Positions 49,543 to 58,894 of a DNA stretch of 64,000 bases are shown in pieces (positions within the stretch are counted from its first letter, which is position 1; each line of letters begins with the position of its first letter). The DNA comes from JAUXFK01 sp034189035 (GTDB taxonomy: Bacteria; Desulfobacterota; UBA8473): NCBI GenBank assembly GCA_034189035.1, contig JAXHVA010000008.1:1-64000 (forward strand). The letters run 5' to 3'. The notes below the pieces were generated by a model that did no database searches, had not been told where the DNA came from, and saw only the letters and a list, made by a program, of their open reading frames with translations. Both the position numbers and the translations under genes were made by a program.

Positions 49543-52500
49543 GTGTCAAGAGAAAAGATGAATAAACAGGAAGACATCGCAATTATAGGAATGGCCTGTA
49601 TATTTCCACAGGCACCCAATATTACGACATTCTGGCAAAATATTCTGGATTCCGTCGATGCAATCAGCGAACCCATACCAGAATGGGAAGCTAACCGTTA
49701 TCTCGAATCAGGCCGGATTAACAGCTCCAATGGGGGATATCTAAAAGATCTCTACCGCTTTGACCCCATAGAATTCGGTATTATGCCAAACTCATTAGAT
49801 GGGGGTGAACCTGACCATTTTTTAGCACTTCGTGTAGCACATGATGCACTCCAAGATGCGGGTTACATTGGAAATGGTTATGATCATACTGATACAGGTA
49901 TCATACTGGGACACAGCACATATCTACATAGAGGGCAGGTTAGCCATGTGCAACACCATATTGTATTAGACCAAAGTCTTGAACTCCTTCGAGCAGTATT
50001 CCCTTCTCTTGACCAGAGAAATCTATCCGAGATTCGCAAACTCTTAAAGAGTAAGCTCCCCCAATCTAACACGAATATCGCGCCTGGCCTGGTACCGAAT
50101 GTTATGACCGGCCAGATTGCGAATCGCCTCAATCTTAAAGGCCCAAATTATCTGATTGATGCTGCCTGTTCTTCTTCGTTGTTGGCTGTGGGTGCAGCAA
50201 TTGATGAATTATGCAATAACAGGTGCCGGATGATGCTCGCTGGCGGGGTGAATGCCTCACTCCCAGCTGATGTATGTGTCATTTTTACACAACTCGGCGC
50301 TTTGAGCAAATCCGGTAGGATACGACCCTTTGAAGCAAACAACGATGGTACCTTGCTGGGTGAAGGCATAGGGATTGTAGTATTAAAGAGGCTATCTCAT
50401 GCAATAACAGATTGTGATCGTATTTATGCAGTTATTCGGGGGATTGGAAAAGCCAGTGATGGAAAAGGACATGGTTTATTGGCTCCAAGTGCTGAGGGAG
50501 AAACCCTCGCCATTGAAAGGGCATATTCACATAGTGGCGTTGACCCTTCAACAGTATCGCTTATAGAAGCGCATGGTACCGGCATTCCTTTGGGAGATAA
50601 AATCGAGATATCTGCATTGAAAAACATTTTTGGTGAACGCAAAGGCAAACAAGGCAGTGTAGCTATTGGATCAGTAAAGTCTATGATCAGCCACTGTATT
50701 CCAGCAGCAGGGATCGCAGGTTTGATCAAAAGTGCCTTAGCCCTCCACCACAGAATCTTACCCCCCACTCTCTGTGATACTGTTAACCCTGAATTGGGTA
50801 TCGATAAAACACCATTCTATGTAAACAATACAAGCAGACCATGGATATCTCGTCCAGATATTCCACGTCGTGCTAGCATTAATGCCTTTGGTTTTGGTGG
50901 TATCAATACCCATGCGATTCTTGAACAAGCACCAACTCAAGCATTAAGACCAAAAGAGCTTACAAAGTGGCCTTTTGAACTATGCGTCTTTTCCGCCTGC
51001 ACTCTGAACAAACTGACCGAAAAGCTGAATGAAATAGCGAATCTGTTAGGGAGAAATGCTGACTATTCAGCAGGAAGTATTGCTGCTACATTGGCTTCCT
51101 TGGATGTAAAAAATCCATATCGTCTGGCAATAATTGCAAAAGATACAGAAGATCTAATAAAGAAGATCAAACAAGCATTAAAACGCCTCAACGATAATCC
51201 GAGTGTGCGATGGTCAACACGGAATGGAATCATTTTTAGTAAAAGCCCCCTAAAAGGCAAATTGGCATTTATGTTTCCAGGTGAAGGGTCACAATACCTT
51301 GGTATGTTCGAGGATCTCGCCTTGTATTTCGAAAAGATTCGAAACTGGTTCGATTTTTGGCGAGGGCTCTATAATGAAGCTCCAGGTGAGACCCGAACTG
51401 ATATTATATTTCCTCCTCAAAGTGAACTGACAGAACAACGTAGAAAAGAATTGGAAATGCGCCTCAATGATATGGATGTAGGCTCAGAAGCTGTTTTTAT
51501 TGCCAGTCAAGCAATGGATGCCCTGCTTAAATCTTTAGGAGTGACACCGGATGTAATGGTTGGCCATAGTACAGGGGAGTCATCTGCTTTGGCAGCATCT
51601 GGAGTTCTTGATTATTATAATTTCACTCAATTAGCCGATTTTATTAGGAAACTGAATAGGGTTTATCAAACTGTACTTGCTGAGGGAAAAATCCCTAGAG
51701 GCAAATTGCTGACAGTCGGTGCTTTACCACAATCAACAGTTGAGGACGAGATTACTCAATTAAACAAAGATGTTGTGATTGCCATGGATAATTGCGTCAA
51801 TCAACTGATTCTCTTCGGGGACGAAGAATCGATTGAAGCTGTACAAAAAAAGTTGAGTAACTCTGGTGGAATTTGCGTTCCATTACCGTTTGAGCGCGGC
51901 TATCATACTCCCCAATTTTCTGCTGTTAGTGCAGCGTTTCTTAATTACTATGAAAATATTGGCTTAAAAGTACCGTCTATTCCCTTATATTCATGTGCAA
52001 TTGCAGATCGATTTCCAGATGATGAAAATGGAGTGAGGCAATTGGCAAGTGCTCAATGGGCGACAAAGGTTCGTTTTAGAGAGACTGTCTCCAAAATGTA
52101 TTGTGATGATGTACGCTATTTCATTGAAGTAGGGCCATCTAGTAACCTCAGTTCCTTTGTAAATGATATCCTAGGAAAAAAAGAGTACCTATCACTCCCT
52201 ACTGATCACCGTCGCAAAAACGGCATTGAGGTGCTTTTGTCTGCATTGGCCCATCTCTATGTTAATGGTAAGCCCTTACGTCTTAAAAGACTATTCAGTT
52301 CACGTTCAGTTATGGCTATCGACCTGAAAGAAGGTGAACAAAACAAACAGCTCTATCTCCCCTTGGCCAATACAATGCCTATCATACATATAAATCCTGA
52401 GGATCGTTCTGTTTTGAATGAACTGTTGAGATCTAAAAATCGAGCGAGTCACGAAACCGAATCGACCTGCAAAATGCCTGTATTTGAGCCGCAGGAACAG

Positions 52501-54321
52501 TTTGATCAGGCAGATTCAATTAACGCACCAAATATCGATGATGCTATTATGGAGAATTATTTTGATCTCATGCGCGGTTTCCTAGATCAGCAGAGCAGGG
52601 TTCTGCAACACTTTGGAATTTTAGAGGAAAATTTACAAAGAGAGGTCTCTTTATCTGATTACAACATGCCCTTTTTAACTTCGATCTCTCAGTCAGATAG
52701 TCAATATATAGAAGCATGGTGTCATCTCAGTGTCTATGAAGATCAGTTCTTAAGAGATCATATCCTTTCGGGTATCGTCTCTAACGAGGACCCTGGTTTA
52801 CTTGGCCTGTCCTGTGTTCCATTGATGGTCAGTATTGAGATTATGGCAGAAGCCTGCGCTCTTTTAGCTGGTGGCACTGTTCTTAAAGTGATTGAGAATG
52901 TGAAAGCCTTAGCCTGGATAACATTAGACGACGGGGAACTGATGTTAAATGTGCATGCAGAATTGATTGATGCAAAGACAAAAACATATCGAGCTCAAAT
53001 CTTCAATAAAGGGACGATTGCAATTACAGCTGATTTTTCCTTTGAAAAAGAGTGGTGTATAGATGCAATTCCTGAACTTATCGAAAAAAGGGAATATCCA
53101 TGGCAAGGCAACCAACTCTATACCACAGGGATGTTCCATGGCCCGATTTTTCAAAGTATAGAACGAATAACTGGTTGGAATGATAGAGGTATTGAAGCAA
53201 ATCTCTCACAGGTAAGTCTTGAAGGTTTCTTTGATACGAATTGCACACCCAATCTGATACTTAACCCGGTATTGTTAGATGCACTTGGACAGTTAGCCGC
53301 GTTCTGGATTGCGCAACACATTGGAACTAACTTCAATAGTTTTCCTTCAACTATAGAGCGAATTGAGCTCTACAGGCAATGTCCACAAAATGTTGCAGGA
53401 TTGAAACTCCGAGCACATCAGCAACAGTTAGCATCTGATGGGATCAATAGGGAAGCAACACGTGCATGGCATTTTGAATGCACCGATAAAAAGGGAGAGC
53501 CTTTGCTGAGGGCAACACGTCTCGCAAACATCTTTTTCCCGATTCCAAGCTGGTTTTATGAGGTTCGCCGTGATCCTTTAAACGGTTGGATAGGGAAGCT
53601 GAATAAGACTATTGGAGATAAACGAGTGACATTGTGGCAGATACAGCCTTTCTCTGAAGAATTTTGTACCCAATCGGGTGGTATTTTCTTCCAGATTCTG
53701 GCGCACATATTGTTAAGTTTAGATGAGCGAGATGAATGGTGGGAATTGACAACAAATATACGTAAGCGTCGTGAATGGTTACTTGGACGGGCTTGTATTA
53801 AAGAGGCTGTACGTTTCTGGATCTTTCAACAAACAGGGAGGTTGCTATATCCGGCTGATATCGTTATTTTACACGATGAGCAAGGAGCTCCTTATGTAGA
53901 TGGATGGTGGAACAACAGTTTTGTACATGCCCCTGAAGTTTCTCTGACTCACAATACAAGACTCACCCTGGCAGCAATAGCTCCGCCGCAACAACCGGTT
54001 GGTGTTGACATAGAACAGATTGGGAGGATTCAACATCCTGAGTTTATAAAGAATTCTCTGACTCATAGTGAGTTGGAATTGCTCAATGGGATTACTGATA
54101 GTGCTCTACAGGAAAAGCTTCTACGTATTTGGTGTGCGAAAGAAGCTGTTGCGAAATACTTTGGTCTAGGTCTTCAGGGAAGGCCTGATAAATTTGAGGT
54201 CTCATTCATGGACGATGACTGGGAATTTGCTCATGTAAATTATTCTGGAACGCTGGTAGAGACTCTTGTGACTTGTGAAGATGACTCGGTTATTGCAATT
54301 GCTGCGAATCGATTAATATAA
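49543..54321 (+). CDS. Iterative synthase partner: KS - AT - DH - phosphopantetheinyl transferase
   Basis: 1592 residues. KS (about 5-460) with Cys near 208 in DAACSSS, EAHGTG near 342 and GSVKSMISHCIPAAG; the S in place of G before the catalytic His is like HglE and enediyne synthases. AT (about 570-900) with VGHSTGES near 675; a helix IMENYFDLMRGFLDQQSRVL near 1001, matching the linker of the first synthase; DH (about 1040-1320) with RDHILSG and FHGPIFQ; a Sfp-type PPTase (about 1390-1592) with GVDIEQIG and WCAKEAVAK. There is no ACP or KR, so it must act on carriers from its neighbours. The PPTase could activate both. Start is GTG 49543; ATG 49558 is an equal alternative. Confidence 0.92.
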   Translation: MSREKMNKQEDIAIIGMACIFPQAPNITTFWQNILDSVDAISEPIPEWEANRYLESGRINSSNGGYLKDLYRFDPIEFGIMPNSLDGGEPDHFLALRVAHDALQDAGYIGNGYDHTDTGIILGHSTYLHRGQVSHVQHHIVLDQSLELLRAVFPSLDQRNLSEIRKLLKSKLPQSNTNIAPGLVPNVMTGQIANRLNLKGPNYLIDAACSSSLLAVGAAIDELCNNRCRMMLAGGVNASLPADVCVIFTQLGALSKSGRIRPFEANNDGTLLGEGIGIVVLKRLSHAITDCDRIYAVIRGIGKASDGKGHGLLAPSAEGETLAIERAYSHSGVDPSTVSLIEAHGTGIPLGDKIEISALKNIFGERKGKQGSVAIGSVKSMISHCIPAAGIAGLIKSALALHHRILPPTLCDTVNPELGIDKTPFYVNNTSRPWISRPDIPRRASINAFGFGGINTHAILEQAPTQALRPKELTKWPFELCVFSACTLNKLTEKLNEIANLLGRNADYSAGSIAATLASLDVKNPYRLAIIAKDTEDLIKKIKQALKRLNDNPSVRWSTRNGIIFSKSPLKGKLAFMFPGEGSQYLGMFEDLALYFEKIRNWFDFWRGLYNEAPGETRTDIIFPPQSELTEQRRKELEMRLNDMDVGSEAVFIASQAMDALLKSLGVTPDVMVGHSTGESSALAASGVLDYYNFTQLADFIRKLNRVYQTVLAEGKIPRGKLLTVGALPQSTVEDEITQLNKDVVIAMDNCVNQLILFGDEESIEAVQKKLSNSGGICVPLPFERGYHTPQFSAVSAAFLNYYENIGLKVPSIPLYSCAIADRFPDDENGVRQLASAQWATKVRFRETVSKMYCDDVRYFIEVGPSSNLSSFVNDILGKKEYLSLPTDHRRKNGIEVLLSALAHLYVNGKPLRLKRLFSSRSVMAIDLKEGEQNKQLYLPLANTMPIIHINPEDRSVLNELLRSKNRASHETESTCKMPVFEPQEQFDQADSINAPNIDDAIMENYFDLMRGFLDQQSRVLQHFGILEENLQREVSLSDYNMPFLTSISQSDSQYIEAWCHLSVYEDQFLRDHILSGIVSNEDPGLLGLSCVPLMVSIEIMAEACALLAGGTVLKVIENVKALAWITLDDGELMLNVHAELIDAKTKTYRAQIFNKGTIAITADFSFEKEWCIDAIPELIEKREYPWQGNQLYTTGMFHGPIFQSIERITGWNDRGIEANLSQVSLEGFFDTNCTPNLILNPVLLDALGQLAAFWIAQHIGTNFNSFPSTIERIELYRQCPQNVAGLKLRAHQQQLASDGINREATRAWHFECTDKKGEPLLRATRLANIFFPIPSWFYEVRRDPLNGWIGKLNKTIGDKRVTLWQIQPFSEEFCTQSGGIFFQILAHILLSLDERDEWWELTTNIRKRREWLLGRACIKEAVRFWIFQQTGRLLYPADIVILHDEQGAPYVDGWWNNSFVHAPEVSLTHNTRLTLAAIAPPQQPVGVDIEQIGRIQHPEFIKNSLTHSELELLNGITDSALQEKLLRIWCAKEAVAKYFGLGLQGRPDKFEVSFMDDDWEFAHVNYSGTLVETLVTCEDDSVIAIAANRLI

Positions 54322-54342
54322 AACGAATGAGGAGTGAATATT

Positions 54343-54624
54343 ATGATTGCACCTACCCACGAAACCATTGAAGAAGTACTGATTGATATAATAGAGGATT
54401 TAATTCAGGACTGGGGATTAGATCTCGACAATGGTGTTACAGGAGACACTTTGTTGGTTAACGATTTGGATTTTGCTTCCGTAGATATCATACAACTGTG
54501 TGTAGCAATAGAGGAGTATTACAATCAAAAGATGGGTTTTCAGGAACTCCTTATGAAGAATGGTAGCTATATCTCAGATTTATCAATAACACAGATGGTT
54601 GATTTTATAGGCAGTAGGCTTTAA
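54343..54624 (+). CDS. Stand-alone acyl carrier protein
   Basis: A 93-residue acidic ACP. The 4'-phosphopantetheine Ser lies in NDLDFASVDIIQLCVAIEE, with the pattern DFxS-x-D-I-I-Q of discrete ACPs. The ATG at 54343 is preceded by GAGGAG at 8 bases; the upstream GTG 54334 overlaps that site and is rejected. It lies directly after the KS-AT-DH-PPTase gene, which has no carrier of its own. It may hold the starter unit or accept the finished chain. Confidence 0.9.
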   Translation: MIAPTHETIEEVLIDIIEDLIQDWGLDLDNGVTGDTLLVNDLDFASVDIIQLCVAIEEYYNQKMGFQELLMKNGSYISDLSITQMVDFIGSRL

Positions 54625-54636
54625 GGGAGGGAAAAA

Positions 54637-56238
54637 ATGAGTACACGTACTTTGTTTATTGGCTTAGATGGTGCAACTTTTAAAATATTGGATGACCTCA
54701 TGGATCATACCAAAGACAAAGAGCCTGTAATGCCTTTTTTATCGAAAATATATGAGGAAGGTGTGCGCAGCAAACTGCTCTCGACTCCAAACCCCTTAAC
54801 CCCTCCTGCATGGGTATCTTTAATGACAGGAAGAACCCCAGGAAATCATGGTGTCTTCGATTTTATTCGTACAGAGGAGAATGGTGATGATGTGTTCTTC
54901 ACCTTATATGATTCGAGAGACAATCAGGCGGAAACTATATGGTCGATAGCCAGTCGCCATGGAAAAAAAATCACTGTACTGAATTTTCCTTTTACCGCTC
55001 CTCCCCAAAAAGGCCTCAATGGTTTTATGGTTCCGGGGTTTATCCCATGGCGTCATCTACGCCGTAATACAGTACCGACTGATTTATATGATCGCCTTAA
55101 GGCCTTACCCGAATTTAATCCCAAGGAGTTGGCATGGGATTTTGAACGTGAAAAGCAGGCTGTAAACTACCTGTCCGATGAGGATCGTGAAAGGTGGATT
55201 CGTTATCACCTGCCCCGTGAGCACCAGTGGTTCAGAATTGCAGAATACCTTCTTATTGAAGAAGCCCCCGATTTGATGGCCGTGATGTTTGATGGAGTTG
55301 ATAAACTTCAGCATCAGGCTTGGTTGTTTTTGGACCCCAGTCTGCAAACAGGCATTTCCAGTACGTATCACCGAAACATACGAAATTTGTGTATGGACTA
55401 CTTCAGAAAACTCGATGGATACATTCAAAATCTAGTAAATGCAGCTGGATCTGATGCACAGGTGTTTATTGCATCAGACCATGGTTTTACGACTACGTAT
55501 GAGATTGTCCGTATTAATTCATACCTCCACAAAAAAGGATATTTGAAATGGAAGCAAATGCCAGATACCGAAGAGGCCTTGCGGCGTGAAGACAGCATGT
55601 TTGCAAACCTCGATTGGAAAAATACTGTTGCTTATTGTGGTACACCTTCAAGCAACGGAATAAAGATTCGCAAAGCTCAAAACCCGGGTGAAACAGGAAT
55701 TAGACCAGAAGACTATGAGACATGTAGAGAAGAGCTGATCCATGACTTGAAAGAGCTCAGAGATCCAAGAACACAAGAGCGTATTATAACCAGCATATTC
55801 AAACGCGAAGAGGTCTTTGCAGGACCAGCAATGGAAGATGCTCCTGATTTGCTGTTGGTCTTACGGGACTTTGGTTTTGTTTCGATCAAGAATAATGAGA
55901 GGATCATAGAACAACGTGAAGAACTCGCAGGAACGCATCATCCTGAAGGTGTATTTTTTGCCTGCGGTCCAGGGATAAAACGAGGTGAAACTGTTGATAT
56001 GTTTGATATTGTCGATGTTGGAGCAACCCTGCTTTATAGCTTGGGTCTTGCGGTTCCCTCTGATATTGAAGGGCAAGTACCTGAATCGATTTTTACAAGA
56101 CAACATCTGGCAAAAGAACCTATAGTCATTGGCAATCATTCGATGTGTCAAACAATGAATGATAACTCAGAAACGATCTCTGAAGAAGAAAAAAATCAAC
56201 TTATTGCTCAGTTAAAGATGTTGGGCTATATGGAGTAA
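54637..56238 (+). CDS. Alkaline phosphatase superfamily hydrolase (type I phosphodiesterase-like)
   Basis: 533 residues without signal peptide. Metal-site motifs of the AP / nucleotide pyrophosphatase fold are in order: LFIGLDGATFKIL, the nucleophile region PLTPPAWVSLMTGRTPGNHG (Thr or Ser), MFDGVDKLQHQAWL, FIASDHGFTTTYE and GTHHPEGVFFACGPGI. Members cleave phosphate mono- or diesters, or transfer phospho-groups. In this operon a role on a phospho-lipid or phosphopantetheine-linked intermediate is possible, but only inferred. A 12-base gap follows the ACP gene, and RBS GGGAGGG precedes the start. Confidence 0.88.
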   Translation: MSTRTLFIGLDGATFKILDDLMDHTKDKEPVMPFLSKIYEEGVRSKLLSTPNPLTPPAWVSLMTGRTPGNHGVFDFIRTEENGDDVFFTLYDSRDNQAETIWSIASRHGKKITVLNFPFTAPPQKGLNGFMVPGFIPWRHLRRNTVPTDLYDRLKALPEFNPKELAWDFEREKQAVNYLSDEDRERWIRYHLPREHQWFRIAEYLLIEEAPDLMAVMFDGVDKLQHQAWLFLDPSLQTGISSTYHRNIRNLCMDYFRKLDGYIQNLVNAAGSDAQVFIASDHGFTTTYEIVRINSYLHKKGYLKWKQMPDTEEALRREDSMFANLDWKNTVAYCGTPSSNGIKIRKAQNPGETGIRPEDYETCREELIHDLKELRDPRTQERIITSIFKREEVFAGPAMEDAPDLLLVLRDFGFVSIKNNERIIEQREELAGTHHPEGVFFACGPGIKRGETVDMFDIVDVGATLLYSLGLAVPSDIEGQVPESIFTRQHLAKEPIVIGNHSMCQTMNDNSETISEEEKNQLIAQLKMLGYME

Positions 56239-56243
56239 ATACC

Positions 56244-57284
56244 ATGCCATCCGTTGAGGTCAATGGTGTTCAAATCAATTATATCCAATTTGATTGTGAA
56301 TCTGAAAACAGCTGTGAAGACATAGTGATGATACATGGGCTGGCTACGAATCTGGCTTTTTGGTATTTTCACTATGTGCCCGAATTTTCAAAGTACTATC
56401 GAATTACCCTATATGATCTGCGAGGACATGGCAGGTCTGCTATAACAGCCAATGGCTACTTACCTAAAAATATGGCTATAGATTTAAAGCAGTTTCTGGA
56501 TTATCTATACATTAAACGTGCTCACTTTATAGCGCATAGTTTTGGAGGTGTTGTTGCATTGAATCTGGCCTGCATGAATCCGGATCGTTTTGCCAGTTTA
56601 GTCTTGGCTGACACACATATTGATGCAGCACGCATACTTCAAGAAAAAAGCGATTGTGAGTTCGAGAGAAGGATTCAGCCTATTTTAGATCGAAATGGTC
56701 TCAATATTGATGCAAGAGACCCATATTTTGGCTATAGACTTTTAAGCGCAGTAGCACATCTGCAAAACCAGAATGTAAAGATATCTAAAGAGTTGCACAA
56801 TTTAGCGTATCCCTTTACTGGAAGAAACAGTAAACGCACTGCAAACCAGTGGTTAAAATTGATGGAAAAAACACAGGCAGAAAAAGAGTTAATGGGTAAT
56901 GATAATTTGACATTGGATGCTCTGCGGAGGCTGACCTTTCCCATACTCGCAATCTATGGTGAGTATTCACATGCCATGCCAACGGGGAGAGAACTCCTCA
57001 AAGTATGGCCGCACGCTGATTTTCGTAAGATACATAAAGCTGGCCATTTTTTTCCGACTACGCGTCCTTCTGATTTCATCAAAAGCTGGAGACAGTTTAT
57101 TCGTGGTGCGCTGATAGATAAGGTTCCTCTAAGGAAGGGAGATAATGGTAAAAGATACTTTAGGAGTGATCGATTCTTTATCAAAGACGATAAATGGTTT
57201 TTTTATACCAGAGAATCAACAAAAAAGGGACCCTTTGCCGATTTCAATGAAGCTCAAGAGTATCTTTCGGCGAATTATTTATAA
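56244..57284 (+). CDS. Alpha/beta hydrolase with C-terminal DUF6316-like extension
   Basis: 346 residues. The hydrolase part (1-275) has the oxyanion strand VMIHGLATNLAFW, the nucleophile elbow AHSFGGVVALNLA (Ser near 99), an acidic position at YGEYSHAMP and the His in KAGHFFPTT. The last 60 residues (RYFRSDRFFIKDDKWFFYTRE, GPFADFNEAQEYL) form a small separate domain like DUF6316, seen in a few proteobacterial proteins. It starts 5 bases after the phosphatase stop. A release thioesterase or acyltransferase for the synthases, which lack a TE domain, is an inference. Confidence 0.85.
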   Translation: MPSVEVNGVQINYIQFDCESENSCEDIVMIHGLATNLAFWYFHYVPEFSKYYRITLYDLRGHGRSAITANGYLPKNMAIDLKQFLDYLYIKRAHFIAHSFGGVVALNLACMNPDRFASLVLADTHIDAARILQEKSDCEFERRIQPILDRNGLNIDARDPYFGYRLLSAVAHLQNQNVKISKELHNLAYPFTGRNSKRTANQWLKLMEKTQAEKELMGNDNLTLDALRRLTFPILAIYGEYSHAMPTGRELLKVWPHADFRKIHKAGHFFPTTRPSDFIKSWRQFIRGALIDKVPLRKGDNGKRYFRSDRFFIKDDKWFFYTRESTKKGPFADFNEAQEYLSANYL

Positions 57285-57333
57285 AGCACAAACGTTTCGA
57301 GTTACTTTACGTGGTTATAGGGAAGCATGACTC

Positions 57334-58791
57334 GTGAACTCAACTAACAGGCTGGGAATATCTCCTGGATTTTCTCAGAAAGATTTTAATCTGATTGCCT
57401 ATGGTGGTTTTGGCGATGGGCTTAATGCATATGCCCATTCAATGGCTTGGTTTAATGATTATCTTTATGTAGCAACTATGCGTGGGAACTTCCCATTGAT
57501 GAAAGCGCGTTTACCAATAGGTATGGATCCATGGCCTGTTGAGTGCCCAGAGAATCCTTTTGATCTCGATTTACATGCAGAGATATGGCGTTATAGCCTG
57601 CATGATGACTCTTGGGAAAGAGTGCATAAATCGCCGACTATAATTGGCACTCACGGGAAGCCAATCCCGCGGGAGTTGGGATGCCGTGGAATGCTCGTGT
57701 ATCAGGCTGATGAAGATGATGTGCCAGCTCTTTTTGTCAGCACCTGGTCTCCGGCAAAGGGACCTGGCCCCGTATTATTGCGATCTTTAGATGGAAAAAA
57801 ATTCGAACCATCATGTGAGCCTGGTTTATTGGGTTTACCTGTAACAACTATACGTACGATGACACAGTTTAAAGGCCGTCTTTACACCACACCTGCAGGT
57901 TCTCGTGGTGGGAATCCAAATGTATCTTCACATTCAATCGTGTATGAAAGCAAGGATCCAGCTCAAGGGAAATGGGAACCGGTAAGTGAATTTGGTTTTG
58001 GTGACACTGGCAATAAGACAGTCTTTGAAATGACAGGTTTCGGTGATTATCTTTACGTGGGCACCTTTAATTTAGAGGGGTATCAGATATGGCGTACAAC
58101 TGCAGAAGGTGAAACACCTTATCATTGGGGAAAAGTCATCGAACGAGGGGCGTATCGAGGTGAACTCAATCAATGCGTCCTCAGTATGTATCCATTTAAG
58201 GGGGCCCTTTATGTCGGCAGTGCTATACAAGGAGGAGGGATTGACCGACAAAATAAGATTGGGCCTGCAGCCCCCGAGTTGATCCGTATCTTCGAAGATG
58301 GGCATTGGGATTTATTGGTTGGTCAGCCTCGCAATACACCGGATGGTTACAAACCACCTCTTTCAGGATATTTTCCAGGGTTTGATAATTTTTTTAACGG
58401 CTATTTTTGGCGTATGTGCGAACATAATGACTGGCTTTATCTTTCCACCCTTGATTGGAGCTCTGTAATCGGCTATGCGCATAGAGGAACATGGCCGGAA
58501 GCATTCACCAATATCATTAACCACCTTGGAGTGGATTTTTTTATGGAGAATCAGTCGGGTTTTGACTTATATCGAAGTTTTGATGGAGAGAATTGGGTAC
58601 CAGTGACAACAAACGGGATGGGAAACCCGTATAACTTTGGATTGCGTACGTTAGTATCATCCCCATATGGGCTTTTTCTCGGTACCGCTAATCCCTTTGG
58701 ACCAAGAATCATACCCGTGCGCGGAGATAGATACGTTCATAATCCACGTGGTGGCTGTGAAGTATACTTTGCTCCAGATCACAAATACTGA
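57334..58791 (+). CDS. Cytoplasmic beta-propeller-like repeat protein
   Basis: 485 residues, no signal peptide, from GTG 57334 behind GGGAAG. Six or more repeats have the pattern F-x-x-LY-V-x-T: FNDYLYVATMRGN, FKGRLYTTPAGSRGG, FGDYLYVGTFN, FKGALYVGSAIQGG, HNDWLYLSTLDWSS and PYGLFLGTANP. These repeats of about 60-70 residues are typical of propeller blades. No catalytic motif is recognised. It shares this repeat with the exported gene at 61521-62759, so the two are paralogues within the cluster. Possible scaffold or binding role. Confidence 0.75.
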   Translation: MNSTNRLGISPGFSQKDFNLIAYGGFGDGLNAYAHSMAWFNDYLYVATMRGNFPLMKARLPIGMDPWPVECPENPFDLDLHAEIWRYSLHDDSWERVHKSPTIIGTHGKPIPRELGCRGMLVYQADEDDVPALFVSTWSPAKGPGPVLLRSLDGKKFEPSCEPGLLGLPVTTIRTMTQFKGRLYTTPAGSRGGNPNVSSHSIVYESKDPAQGKWEPVSEFGFGDTGNKTVFEMTGFGDYLYVGTFNLEGYQIWRTTAEGETPYHWGKVIERGAYRGELNQCVLSMYPFKGALYVGSAIQGGGIDRQNKIGPAAPELIRIFEDGHWDLLVGQPRNTPDGYKPPLSGYFPGFDNFFNGYFWRMCEHNDWLYLSTLDWSSVIGYAHRGTWPEAFTNIINHLGVDFFMENQSGFDLYRSFDGENWVPVTTNGMGNPYNFGLRTLVSSPYGLFLGTANPFGPRIIPVRGDRYVHNPRGGCEVYFAPDHKY

Positions 58792-58894
58792 ACACTGAGT
58801 AAAATTGTCATTACAAAAATCATCATTCGCAAGAATGAGATCAATTTAAACCTACTAAGCACACTGATACATAAAAGGTAAAAGGACAAAATAA

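Noticed and set aside
41338..54321. Assignment as a classical EPA/DHA PUFA synthase
   Set aside because: There is only one ACP in the first synthase and no tandem ACP array, the KS of the second protein is not followed by a chain-length factor, and the tailoring genes differ. Only family-level similarity is claimed.
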